The translations under genes and the position numbers were made by a program. The notes beneath the pieces were generated by a model. The model searched no databases. It saw nothing but the letters and a program-made list of their open reading frames with translations, and was not told where the DNA came from. From Pseudomonadota bacterium (GTDB lineage: Bacteria > Pseudomonadota > Alphaproteobacteria > Caulobacterales > Caulobacteraceae), in the NCBI GenBank assembly GCA_023390245.1, contig JAEWDF010000081.1:1-26105 (forward strand): a DNA stretch of 26,105 bases. The letters are read 5' to 3'. Each line of letters opens with the position of its first letter. The first letter of the stretch is position 1. Of this stretch, positions 1-6,979 are shown piece after piece.

Positions 1-228
1 GTGCAGATCGGCGCCTTCTCCTCGACCGCCATCGCCGACCGGGAATACGCCGCCGTCGCCGGCCGTTTCCCCGAGTTCGCGCGGGGCGCCGAGAAGCGGG
101 TGACGGAGGTGACCTCCTCCGCCGGCTCGACGCTCTATCGCACCACCTTCTCGGGCCTGAGCCGGGAGCGGGCGGTCGCCTTCTGCAACGCGCTGAAGGC
201 CGCCGGCCGGGACTGCATCGTTCGGTGA
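1..228 (+). CDS. SPOR-domain protein, C-terminal part (5' end outside window)
   Basis: Seventy-five residues of an open frame that runs in from before the window, so the first codon (gtg) is probably an internal valine rather than a start. The visible part fits a SPOR domain: it opens with VQIGAFSS, continues with alternating hydrophobic segments, and ends with a helix around AVAFCNALKAAGRDCIVR. SPOR domains bind denuded glycan strands of septal peptidoglycan, usually at the end of an inner-membrane protein whose membrane anchor would lie upstream here. The tga stop overlaps the gtg start of nagZ (GTGA), which suggests translational coupling. A SPOR gene beside nagZ is a common alphaproteobacterial arrangement. 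The family call rests on sequence pattern only. Confidence 0.75.
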   Translation: MQIGAFSSTAIADREYAAVAGRFPEFARGAEKRVTEVTSSAGSTLYRTTFSGLSRERAVAFCNALKAAGRDCIVR

Positions 229-1274
229 CCAGCGCGGCCATCTACGGCTGCGCCGGCCATCGGCTGACGGAGGCGGAGAAGGCCTTCTTCGCCGAGGCGC
301 GCCCGTGGGGCTTCGTCCTGTTCCGGCGCAACATCGACGATCCGGACCAGGTCCGCGCCCTGACCGATGAGATGCGCGCCGTCGTCGGCGATCCCGACGC
401 GCCCATCCTGATCGACCAGGAGGGCGGGCGGGTGCAGCGGATGGGGCCGCCGCACTGGCCCAAGTATCCACCCGGCGACGCCTATCTGAAGGCGGCCAAC
501 GATCCGATGCGGGCGCGGGAACTGGCGCGGCTGGGCGCGCGGCTGACGGCCCATGACCTGCGCGAGGTCGGGATCAGCGTGGACCTGCTGCCGGTGCTGG
601 ACACGCCCGTCCCCGGCGCCCACGACATCATCGGCGACCGCGCCTATGGGCGTGACCCGCAGACGGTGGCGCTGATCGGGCGGGCGGCGGCGGAGGGGCT
701 GCTGGCGGGCGGGGTCCTGCCCTGCCTCAAGCACATGCCCGGCCACGGCCGCGCCTTCGCCGACAGCCACAAGGCCCTGCCGGTCGTCCATGCGGATTTC
801 GAGACGCTGGACGGTTGGGACTTCGCGCCGTTCAAGGCCCTGTCGGACATGCCGATGGCGATGACGGCGCATATCGTCTTTGACGCCATCGACCCGAAAC
901 GGCCGGCGACCCAGTCGAGGAAGGCGGTGCGGATGATGCGCGAACACCTGGGCTTCTCCGGCCTGATCCTGACCGACGACCTGTCGATGCAGGCGTTGGA
1001 CGGCGGCCTGGGCGAGCGGGCGCATCGGTCGCTGAAGGCGGGCTGCGACGTGGTCCTGCACTGCAACGGCGACCTGGGGGAGATGCGGGCGGTGGCCGAG
1101 GCGGCCGGCCCGCTGAAGGGCGCGTCGCGGCGTCGCGCCGAGGCGGCCCTGGCCCGGATCGTGCGGGCGCCGGAGCCGCTGGACCCGGTGGCCGAACACG
1201 CGCGCTTCTTCCACGCCATGGCCGGCAAGACCGACGCCGCCAAGGGGCCGGATGTCGGGGAGGCGCAGGCGTGA
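225..1274 (+). CDS. nagZ: beta-N-acetylhexosaminidase, GH3 family (NagZ)
   Basis: 349 residues, usual length for the single-domain bacterial NagZ. It removes N-acetylglucosamine from anhydromuropeptides in the cytoplasm during cell-wall recycling. Visible hallmarks are LIDQEGGRV at residues 62-70, the substrate-loop motif KHMPGHG (169-175) followed by D180-S-H182 carrying the family's general acid/base histidine, and the TDDLSM motif (250-255) holding the nucleophilic aspartate. The start is gtg at 225, overlapping the SPOR gene stop; no later start would keep the N-terminal strand. It is followed after 78 bases, which hold a tandem 30-bp repeat, by scpA, matching the conserved nagZ-scpA-scpB order. 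Through anhydromuropeptide turnover NagZ can also affect beta-lactamase induction in other bacteria; nothing here shows that. Confidence 0.95.
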   Translation: MTSAAIYGCAGHRLTEAEKAFFAEARPWGFVLFRRNIDDPDQVRALTDEMRAVVGDPDAPILIDQEGGRVQRMGPPHWPKYPPGDAYLKAANDPMRARELARLGARLTAHDLREVGISVDLLPVLDTPVPGAHDIIGDRAYGRDPQTVALIGRAAAEGLLAGGVLPCLKHMPGHGRAFADSHKALPVVHADFETLDGWDFAPFKALSDMPMAMTAHIVFDAIDPKRPATQSRKAVRMMREHLGFSGLILTDDLSMQALDGGLGERAHRSLKAGCDVVLHCNGDLGEMRAVAEAAGPLKGASRRRAEAALARIVRAPEPLDPVAEHARFFHAMAGKTDAAKGPDVGEAQA

Positions 1275-1277
1275 CGC

Positions 1278-1346
1278 GGCCTCATGTAGCGCGAAGCGCG
1301 ATAGGCCAGGCAAGATGGCCTCATGCAGCGCGAAGCGCGATAGGCC
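1278..1346 (+). repeat. tandem 30-bp intergenic repeat, two copies
   Basis: Two copies of a 30-base unit lie at 1278-1307 and 1317-1346, separated by nine bases, with a single mismatch (t versus c at the ninth base). Each unit begins GGCCTCATG and ends ATAGGCC, so the ends are inverted (GGCCT/AGGCC), and the centre gcgcgaagcgcg can form a small hairpin. The second copy ends seven bases before the scpA start codon. A stop codon in frame with scpA lies inside the second copy (tag at 1341), so the repeat is not translated as part of ScpA. Confidence 0.85.
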
Positions 1347-1352
1347 GAGATC

Positions 1353-2171
1353 ATGTCTGAAGCGTTTCAGCCGAACCTGGACTTCAACGCCGAGGAGGTC
1401 GAGGAGCGCGAGGCGTTCGTGGTCGACCTGGACGGCTACGAAGGGCCGCTGCACGTGCTGCTGGCCCTGGCGCGGACGCAGAAGGTGGACCTGCTGAAGC
1501 TGTCGATCACCCAGCTGGCGGAACAGTATCTGGCCTTCGTGCACGAGGCGCGGCGGCGCAACTTCGCCCTGGCGGCCGACTATCTGGTGATGGCCTCGTG
1601 GCTGGCCTATCTGAAGTCGCGCCTGCTGCTGCCGCGCGCGGACAAGGCCAAGGCCGAGGAGCCGCCGGCCGAGGAGATGGCCGCCGCCCTGGCCTTCCGG
1701 CTGCGCAAGCTGGAGGCCATGCGCAGGGCGGCCGAGGCGCTGACCGCCCGGCCGCAGCTGAAGCGCGACGTGTTCACGCGCGGCGATCCCGAGGCCACGG
1801 TGATCGTGCCGTCCGACCGCATCGACGCCAGCCTCTATGAACTGATGAGCGCCTATGTGACCCAGCGCCGACGCGAGGAGGCGCGGCGCTACACGCCCGG
1901 CCAGCGGGTCGAGGCCTTCCAGCTGGAGGCCGCGCGCGACTGGCTGCGCGAGATCATGCCCCGGCTGGCGGACTGGACGCCGCTGGACCAGGTGGCGCCC
2001 CGGCATGGCGGCGAGGAAGGGCCGAGCCAGGCCAGCTACACCGCCTCGACCCTGTCCGCCGGACTGGAGCTGGTGAAGGAGGGAGCCATGGACATCCGCC
2101 AGGCGGCGCCGTTCGCGGACCTCTATCTGAAGCGGCGCGGCGCGGGCCAGCCGCTGGAGCTGACGCCGTGA
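1353..2171 (+). CDS. scpA: segregation and condensation protein A (kleisin)
   Basis: 272 residues, typical for ScpA. It is the kleisin subunit that bridges the heads of the SMC dimer and recruits ScpB, acting on the nucleoid in chromosome compaction and segregation. The N-terminal region carries the family pattern DLDGYEGPLHVLLALA followed by KVDLLKLSITQLAEQYL and ADYLVMASWLAYLKSRLLLP, the segment that contacts the SMC neck. The C-terminal winged-helix part ends with FADLYLKRR. The start is atg at 1353, just after the tandem repeat; the Shine-Dalgarno match is weak (ggccgag). The next gene is scpB, separated by a 127-bp inverted-repeat element. An SMC gene is not in the window. Confidence 0.95.
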   Translation: MSEAFQPNLDFNAEEVEEREAFVVDLDGYEGPLHVLLALARTQKVDLLKLSITQLAEQYLAFVHEARRRNFALAADYLVMASWLAYLKSRLLLPRADKAKAEEPPAEEMAAALAFRLRKLEAMRRAAEALTARPQLKRDVFTRGDPEATVIVPSDRIDASLYELMSAYVTQRRREEARRYTPGQRVEAFQLEAARDWLREIMPRLADWTPLDQVAPRHGGEEGPSQASYTASTLSAGLELVKEGAMDIRQAAPFADLYLKRRGAGQPLELTP

Positions 2172-2183
2172 TCGTTCAACGCT

Positions 2184-2310
2184 CCGCTCATCCCCGCGAA
2201 AGCGGGGACCCAGTTCTTTTGTTTCGTTCCGCCTCGCGCATTGTTCCGGAAAGACATGATAGGCCTTTTCCGCAACATCACTGGGTCCCCGCTTTCGCGG
2301 GGATGAGCGG
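2184..2310. repeat. 127-bp MITE-like element with perfect 30-bp inverted ends (family 1, copy 1)
   Basis: The left arm 2184-2213 and the right arm 2281-2310 are exact reverse complements over 30 bases. Each arm contains its own small hairpin, CCCCGC-GAAA-GCGGGG or its complement, with a GNRA-type tetraloop on one strand. The interior (about 67 bases) has no coding potential. The element fills the scpA-scpB gap and its right end lies six bases before the scpB start codon. A second copy with the same ends is at 9874-9998. No transposase is present; the structure suggests a non-autonomous or REP-like element. Confidence 0.9.
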
Positions 2311-2316
2311 AAAAGA

Positions 2317-2982
2317 ATGAGTCTCGCATTCACGCCCGACGAGGCCGAGATCGAGCGCCGGGTCGAGGCCCTGCTGTTCGCCGCCGCCGGGCCGCTCAGC
2401 GCCGCCGAGATCGGGTCGCGCCTGCCGGAGGGGGCGGACGTGGCGCGCGCCATTTCGGGGCTGAGGGCGCGCTACGAGGGGCGGGGCGTGGAGCTGGAGT
2501 GCGTGGCCGACCGCTGGCGCTTCCGCACCGCGCCCGACCTGGCCTTCATGATGACCGAGGAGCGCGAGGAGCCGCGCCGCCTGTCCAAGGCCGCGCTGGA
2601 GACCCTGGCCATCATCGCCTACCACCAGCCGGTGACCCGCGCCGAGATCGAGAGCGTGCGCGGCGTCTCCCTCTCCAAGGGCACGCTGGACCTGCTGCTG
2701 GAGATGGGGTTCGTGCGGCTGCGCGGGCGGCGGCGCACGGCGGGGCGGCCGGTGACCTATGGCACGACCGACGGCTTCCTGGAGCATTTCGGCCTGGCCA
2801 GCCTGTACGACCTGCCGGGCGCGCAGGAGATGAAGGCCGCCGGCCTGCTGGACCTGTCGGTCCCCGTCGGCTTCGAAGTGCCGGATCCGAGCCGCGCCGC
2901 CGGCGAGGACGACGAACTGCCGCTGGACGACGAGGCGCCCGAGTTCGCGCAGGATTTCGTGGGCGGGGACGGCGGAAGCTAG
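2317..2982 (+). CDS. scpB: segregation and condensation protein B
   Basis: 221 residues with the tandem winged-helix organisation of ScpB, the partner that binds ScpA in the SMC condensin complex. Recognisable segments are EIERRVEALLFAAAGPLSAAEIG near the N terminus, and LSKAALETLAIIAYHQPVTRAEIE then RGVSLSKGTLDLLLEMGFV in the second half, followed by GRPVTYGTTDGFLEHFGL, the most conserved stretch of the family. An acidic, probably disordered tail follows (EDDELPLDDEAPE). The start is atg at 2317; the bases before it, gagcggaaaaga, are partly supplied by the repeat element. It converges with ispH. In many relatives tatABC follows scpB; that is not the case here. Confidence 0.95.
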   Translation: MSLAFTPDEAEIERRVEALLFAAAGPLSAAEIGSRLPEGADVARAISGLRARYEGRGVELECVADRWRFRTAPDLAFMMTEEREEPRRLSKAALETLAIIAYHQPVTRAEIESVRGVSLSKGTLDLLLEMGFVRLRGRRRTAGRPVTYGTTDGFLEHFGLASLYDLPGAQEMKAAGLLDLSVPVGFEVPDPSRAAGEDDELPLDDEAPEFAQDFVGGDGGS

Positions 2983-2991
2983 CGACGCGGC

Positions 2992-3119
2992 AAGAGCCCC
3001 TCCACCGCTTCGCGGTCCCCCTCCCCGCGGAGCGGGGAGGAGACGGCGAGGTGCTTCTGTCTCCTCCCCACTTTGTGGGGAGGTGGCTCGCAGCGTAGCG
3101 GAGAGACGGAGGGGCTCTT
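2992..3119. repeat. hairpin-rich inverted-repeat element between convergent genes (family 3); probable bidirectional terminator
   Basis: The outer inverted repeat pairs 2992-3003 with 3108-3119 over 12 bases (aagagcccctcc / ggaggggctctt). Inside are two strong hairpins: 3021-3028 with 3032-3039 (8 bp) and 3063-3071 with 3075-3083 (9 bp, TTT loop). The right end overlaps the ispH stop codon. Because scpB and ispH converge here and no other terminator is visible, the structure probably ends or stabilises both transcripts. No long T-run follows either hairpin, so termination need not be classical. Confidence 0.75.
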
Positions 3120-4092
3120 AAGCCGTCAGCACGCGCGGCAGCTTGAAGGTCACGGCCTCGCGCGCGCCGTCGTCCTCGGTCACCGTGGCGTCGAAGCGGG
3201 CGCGGATGGCGTCGACCAGGGCCTCGATCAGCGGTTCGGGGGCCGAGGCGCCGGCGGTGACGCCGACCGTCCCGACGCCGTCGAACCAGGACCAGTCGAC
3301 CTGGGAGGCGTCGTCCACCAGCCGTGCGTCTCGCGCGCCGGCGCGCATCGCCACCTCGACCAGCCGGGCGGAGTTGGAGGAGTTCTTCGATCCGACCACC
3401 AGCACCAGTTCGCAGCCCTCGCCCAGCCGCTTGACCGCCTCCTGGCGGTTGGTGGTGGCGTAGCAGATGTCTTCCTTGTGCGGGTCGGGCAGTTCGGGAA
3501 AGCGCCGCTTCAGCACCGTCAGTATGCCGGCCGTGTCGTCGACCGACAGGGTGGTCTGGGTGGCGTAGGCCAGGGGGGCGTCGCCCGGCCGCTGGAACGC
3601 CTCCGCGTCCGCCTCGGTCTCCACCAGGCTGATGGCGCCGGGCGGCAGCTGGCCCATGGTGCCGATCACTTCCGGATGCCCGGCGTGGCCGATCAGGATG
3701 ATGTGGCGCCCGGCGGCGTGGTGGCGCTCGGCCTCGACATGGACCTTGGAGACCAGGGGGCAGGTGGCGTCCAGGAACAGCATCTCGCGCGAGCGGGCGG
3801 CGTCGGGCACCGACTTGGGCACGCCGTGGGCGGAAAAGACGACCGGACGGTCGTCGGGGCATTCGTCCAGCTCCTTGACGAAGACGGCGCCCAGGCCCTT
3901 CAGCCGTTCGACCACATGACGGTTATGGACGATCTCGTGGCGCACATAGACGGGGGCGCCGTACTTCTCCAGCGCCCGCTCGACGATCTGGATGGCGCGG
4001 TCCACCCCGGCGCAGAAGCCGCGCGGCGTCGCCAGCCGCACCGTGATCGGGCGCGGGCCGGGCGGGGTTGGAAAGGAGACGGGCGCGTTCAT
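3118..4092 (-). CDS. ispH: 4-hydroxy-3-methylbut-2-enyl diphosphate reductase (IspH)
   Basis: 324 residues, normal length. It catalyses the last step of the MEP isoprenoid pathway, reducing HMBPP to isopentenyl and dimethylallyl diphosphate with a [4Fe-4S] cluster. The three cluster cysteines are visible in ATPRGFCAGVDRA (C27), FLDATCPLVSKVH and DICYATTNRQ. Other family marks are YVRHEIVHNRHVV, VVFSAHGVPKSV, LIGHAGHPEV and VVGSKNSSNS. The start is atg at 4092 with a short proline-rich leader before the first strand. It is transcribed away from the atp operon and converges with scpB; its stop codon lies in the outer arm of the hairpin repeat. Confidence 0.97.
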   Translation of the reverse strand: MNAPVSFPTPPGPRPITVRLATPRGFCAGVDRAIQIVERALEKYGAPVYVRHEIVHNRHVVERLKGLGAVFVKELDECPDDRPVVFSAHGVPKSVPDAARSREMLFLDATCPLVSKVHVEAERHHAAGRHIILIGHAGHPEVIGTMGQLPPGAISLVETEADAEAFQRPGDAPLAYATQTTLSVDDTAGILTVLKRRFPELPDPHKEDICYATTNRQEAVKRLGEGCELVLVVGSKNSSNSARLVEVAMRAGARDARLVDDASQVDWSWFDGVGTVGVTAGASAPEPLIEALVDAIRARFDATVTEDDGAREAVTFKLPRVLTA

Positions 4093-4248
4093 GCCGCCAA
4101 CCTAGTCGGTCGCGCCGCTCGCCGCCATGACCGGGCCCTCCGCAAGGGACGGGATTCTCACATGTTGGAGAGCGACGCATCGTCACGGCTTGTCCACAGG
4201 AGAGGAAAGTTCATGCCTGACAAGGGGTTAGCCTATTGCCGCCATGCC

Positions 4249-4276
4249 TTGACCTATCCGTCGCTCACGATTAGTT
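4249..4276 (+). promoter_or_regulatory. candidate sigma-70-type promoter for the atp operon
   Basis: In the 240-base divergent gap between ispH and atpI, TTGACC (4249-4254) is followed after 16 bases by TTAGTT (4271-4276). The -35 is a good match and the -10 is poor, so this is only a candidate. The predicted leader would contain a small hairpin pairing 4296-4301 with 4312-4317 (CGCCCG/CGGGCG) just before the atpI start. A GATTC (GANTC) methylation site lies upstream at 4153-4157. Confidence 0.35.
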
Positions 4277-4332
4277 TCCGCGCCGAATTCAGACCCGCCC
4301 GGACATCCGTTCGGGCGCTGAGCGCACAGGCC

Positions 4333-4704
4333 ATGTCCCCTATGCAGGAATCGCGCGAAGAGGCGATCAAACGCCTCCAGAAAAGCGCATCCGAATTGGA
4401 GGCGCGGACCCGGGCGGAGAAATCCGCCGAACTGACCGGCCAGGCTGTGGCGGGTGAGGCTTACAAGATCATCGCCGAACTGCTCGGCGGCGTGGCGGTG
4501 GGCCTGGCGCTGGGTTTCGGCCTGGACCACTTCGCGGGCACCAGGCCGTGGGGATTGATCGGCGGAGTCCTCCTGGGCTTCGCCCTGTCGTTATGGATGG
4601 CGCGCCGCACGGCCAATCGGCTGATGGCGCAGGCCAAGGCGGAAGGCGTGCGGGGCGACCCCGAACCCTACGTCGAGGCCGGGGAAGAGAACGAGGACCG
4701 ATAG
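4333..4704 (+). CDS. atpI: ATP synthase assembly protein AtpI
   Basis: 123 residues from the atg at 4333. AtpI is a small membrane protein that helps assemble the c-ring of F-type ATP synthase and is usually the first gene of the operon. The N-terminal 45 residues are charged and helical (ESREEAIKRLQKSASELEARTRAEKSAE). Two membrane helices follow: IIAELLGGVAVGLALGFGLDHF and WGLIGGVLLGFALSLWMA. An upstream in-frame atg at 4213 has a strong aggag/gagg Shine-Dalgarno and would add 40 residues, but that extension uses codons such as TTA, AGA, ATT and AGT that are rare in the neighbouring genes, so 4333 is preferred. atpB starts five bases after the stop. Confidence 0.85.
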   Translation: MSPMQESREEAIKRLQKSASELEARTRAEKSAELTGQAVAGEAYKIIAELLGGVAVGLALGFGLDHFAGTRPWGLIGGVLLGFALSLWMARRTANRLMAQAKAEGVRGDPEPYVEAGEENEDR

Positions 4705-4709
4705 GCTCA

Positions 4710-5495
4710 ATGGCCGATCCGATTCATCAGTTTCAGATCACCAAGGTCGCGGACCTGGGCGACGTCACCCTGCCGATCATCGGCACGGTCGACCTGGCGA
4801 TCACCAATTCCCACGTGGCCATGACCATCGCCTTCTTCGCGATCGTGCTGTTCCTGACCGCAGTGACGTTCAAGGCGCAGGTTGTGCCGGGGCGGCTTCA
4901 GGCTGCGGGCGAGACCCTGTTCGGCATGATCGACAACCTGGCGGACTCGATCATCGGCCACGACGGCCGCAAGTATTTCCCGTTCGTCTTCACCCTGTTC
5001 ATGCTGATCCTGGGCATGAACCTGCTGGGCCTGTTCCTGACCTTCACGGCGACCTCGCAACTGGCGATCACGGCGACCTTCGCCGTCATCACCTTCGGCC
5101 TGGTTCTGATCATCGGCTTCGCCAAGAACGGCCTGGGCTTCTTCAAGCTGTTCTGGCCGATGGGCGCGCCGCTGCTGCTGCGCCCGGTCGTCGGCCTGAT
5201 CGAGTTCGTTTCCTTCCTGCTGCGTCCGATCACCCTGGCGCTTCGTCTGTTCGGCAACATGCTGGGCGGCCACGTGGCGCTGAAGATCTTCGCCGGCTTC
5301 GTCGTTTCGCTGGGCGTCCTGGCGCTGAGCGGCGGCGTGGCGACCCTGGCCTTCCCGGTGGCGGCCCTGTCGCTGGGCATGGTGGTCGCCCTGACCGCGC
5401 TGGAGTTCCTGGTGGCCTTCCTGCAGGCCTTCGTCTTCGCCGTTCTGGCCTGCATCTACCTCAACGATGTGGTCAACCTGGATCACGCCCACTAA
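4710..5495 (+). CDS. atpB: ATP synthase F0 subunit a
   Basis: 261 residues from the atg at 4710. Subunit a forms the two proton half-channels against the c-ring. The essential arginine is visible in ITLALRLFGNMLGGH (R179), and the C-terminal helices carry ALEFLVAFLQAFVFAVLACIYLNDV, characteristic of the family. About six hydrophobic segments are evident. A longer reading frame starting at 4548 would place the start inside atpI and has no support; the N-terminal MADPIHQFQI is a normal beginning. It is followed after 56 bases by atpE. Confidence 0.97.
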   Translation: MADPIHQFQITKVADLGDVTLPIIGTVDLAITNSHVAMTIAFFAIVLFLTAVTFKAQVVPGRLQAAGETLFGMIDNLADSIIGHDGRKYFPFVFTLFMLILGMNLLGLFLTFTATSQLAITATFAVITFGLVLIIGFAKNGLGFFKLFWPMGAPLLLRPVVGLIEFVSFLLRPITLALRLFGNMLGGHVALKIFAGFVVSLGVLALSGGVATLAFPVAALSLGMVVALTALEFLVAFLQAFVFAVLACIYLNDVVNLDHAH

Positions 5496-5551
5496 GCGGT
5501 TCCAGCCTCTTCACCCCAAACCTCAACGCTCCAAACTTAGGAATACACATC

Positions 5552-5776
5552 ATGGACGCTGAAGCCGCCAAGTACATCGGCGCCGGCCTGGCCACCCTCG
5601 GCATGATCGGCTCGGCCCTGGGCGTGGGCAACATCTTCGGTCAGTTCCTGGCCGGCGCCCTGCGCAACCCGTCGGCCGCCGCCGGCCAAGTCGGCAACCT
5701 GTTCGTCGGCGCCGCCCTGGCGGAAGCCCTGGGCATCCTGGCCTTCGTGCTGGGCGTCCTGATGATCTTCGGCTGA
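5552..5776 (+). CDS. atpE: ATP synthase F0 subunit c
   Basis: 74 residues forming a two-helix hairpin, the proteolipid that builds the rotating c-ring. The proton-binding carboxylate is E58 in GAALAEALGI, and the polar loop holds the family RNP at residues 38-40 (LRNPSA). The first helix has glycine-rich packing (ATLGMIGSALGVGNIFG). The leader before the atg is A/C-rich and looks unstructured, with an AGGA nine bases upstream, which would favour strong translation as needed for the multi-copy c subunit. A perfect 15-bp hairpin follows 24 bases after the stop. Confidence 0.97.
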   Translation: MDAEAAKYIGAGLATLGMIGSALGVGNIFGQFLAGALRNPSAAAGQVGNLFVGAALAEALGILAFVLGVLMIFG

Positions 5777-5800
5777 TCCCAGCCCAAGACTTTCCAGTCG

Positions 5801-5833
5801 CGACGGCGCGCGGACCCGGTCCGCGCGCCGTCG
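5801..5833 (+). other. perfect 15-bp intercistronic hairpin between atpE and atpF'
   Basis: Bases 5801-5815 pair exactly with 5819-5833 across a three-base loop (ccg), forming a very stable GC-rich stem. No T-run follows, so it is not a standard intrinsic terminator, and the operon continues 24 bases later with the b' gene. Its position suggests a 3' stabiliser, partial terminator or processing signal that could raise atpE expression relative to the downstream genes. That role is inference. Confidence 0.7.
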
Positions 5834-5857
5834 TCCTGATCCTGCGATAGACGGTTC

Positions 5858-6433
5858 ATGGCCAGCATCCAACATAACGACGCCCTGCCGCCGTCGGCGG
5901 AACGCGATCTCCACGCCGAGACCTCGGTCCCGGCCGAGCACGGCTCGGGCGGCCTGCCGCAGTTCGAGTTCCAGCACTGGGCGGGACAGATCGGCTATCT
6001 GCTGATCCTGTTCGCCATCCTCTACCTGCTGATCAGCAAGGTCTTCGCCCCGCGCCTGCGCAAGGTGATGGACGAGCGCGCCGAGACCATCTCGACCGCC
6101 ATCGCCACCGCCCGCCAGGTCCAGGCCGAGGCCGCCGACCAAGCCGCCGCCGCCCAGGCCGAGGTGATCAAGGCTCGCGCCGACGCGCGCGCCACCGCCG
6201 AGGCCGCCCGCCAGCGGGTGACCGACGAGGCCAACGCCCGCGCCGCCGCCGAGGAGGCGACCGTCAACGCCCGCATCGCCGCCGCGGAAGGCGAGATCGC
6301 CAAGACCCGCGACGCCGCCATGGCCAACGTCTCCGCCATCGCCTCCGACGCCGCCGCCGCCATGGTGGAGCGCCTGACCGGCAAGGCGGCGACCAAGGCC
6401 GAACTGGCCGCCGCCGTGAAGGGAGCCGCCTGA
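5858..6433 (+). CDS. atpF': ATP synthase F0 subunit b' (peripheral stalk)
   Basis: 191 residues. Alphaproteobacteria use a heterodimeric peripheral stalk of b and b'. This protein has a polar N-terminal extension of about 40 residues, one membrane helix at about 42-62 (WAGQIGYLLILFAILYLLIS), then a long alanine- and charge-rich helix to the end (QVQAEAADQAAAAQAEVIKARADARA), as expected of the stator stalk. The start is atg at 5858 with no good Shine-Dalgarno, consistent with coupling or re-initiation within the operon. Its tga overlaps the atg of the next gene (TGATG). Some annotations call this gene atpG or atpX. Confidence 0.92.
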   Translation: MASIQHNDALPPSAERDLHAETSVPAEHGSGGLPQFEFQHWAGQIGYLLILFAILYLLISKVFAPRLRKVMDERAETISTAIATARQVQAEAADQAAAAQAEVIKARADARATAEAARQRVTDEANARAAAEEATVNARIAAAEGEIAKTRDAAMANVSAIASDAAAAMVERLTGKAATKAELAAAVKGAA

Positions 6434-6951
6434 TGCCCGCCTTCCTCGAATTCGGACATTTCTACAGCCTGTCGAACGCCGAACTGTGGGTCGGCGTCGG
6501 CCTGCTGGTCTTCTTCGGCATCCTGGTCGCCGCCGGCGTGCCCAAGCTGGTCGGCGCCCAGCTCGACGCCAAGGCCGCCAAGATCCAGGCGGACCTGGAT
6601 GAGGCCGCCCGTCTGCGCGCCGAGGCCGAGGCCATGCTGGCCCAGATCCGCAAGGAGAAGGCCGAGGCCGAGGCCCAGGCCGCCGACATGCTGGCGCAGG
6701 CCGAAGCCGACGCCCGCCGTCTTGAAGCCGAAACCAAGGCCAAGCTGGAAGAGACGCTGGCCCGTCGCCAGAAGATGGCCGAGGGTCGGATCGCCCAGGC
6801 GGAGGCCCAGGCCTCGGCCGAGGTGAAGGCCGCCGCCGCCGACCTGGCCGCCCGTTCGGCCGAGGCCGTGCTGGCCGCGCGCCTGGCCGGCCCGGGCAAG
6901 GACCCGCTGCTGGACGCCGCGATCAAGCAGATCGGCGACCGTCTGAACTGA
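6433..6951 (+). CDS. atpF: ATP synthase F0 subunit b
   Basis: 172 residues with one N-terminal membrane helix at about 17-37 (ELWVGVGLLVFFGILVAAGVP), then a continuous charged helix (KAAKIQADLDEAARLRAEAEAMLAQI onward), the standard design of the b stalk that dimerises with b' and holds F1. The start atg at 6433 shares one base with the b' stop, indicating tight translational coupling. It is the last gene of this cluster: an intrinsic terminator follows 28 bases after the stop. The F1 genes (atpHAGDC) are not in the window, as in other alphaproteobacteria with split loci. Confidence 0.94.
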   Translation: MPAFLEFGHFYSLSNAELWVGVGLLVFFGILVAAGVPKLVGAQLDAKAAKIQADLDEAARLRAEAEAMLAQIRKEKAEAEAQAADMLAQAEADARRLEAETKAKLEETLARRQKMAEGRIAQAEAQASAEVKAAAADLAARSAEAVLAARLAGPGKDPLLDAAIKQIGDRLN

Positions 6952-6979
6952 TCCTGCGGCGAAGGCTGCACAGGACGAA

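Noticed and set aside
135..2453. 772-codon open frame on the minus strand across nagZ and scpA
   Set aside because: It is antisense to three well-recognised genes and translates the repeat elements; such long shadows are expected at this GC content.
3073..4332. Upstream part of the long plus-strand frame that ends with atpI
   Set aside because: It is antisense to ispH; only the part from 4333 resembles a known protein.
5801..5833. Intrinsic terminator ending the operon after atpE
   Set aside because: The stem is strong but lacks a T-run, and the b' and b genes follow in the same direction with a proper terminator only at 6980-7010.
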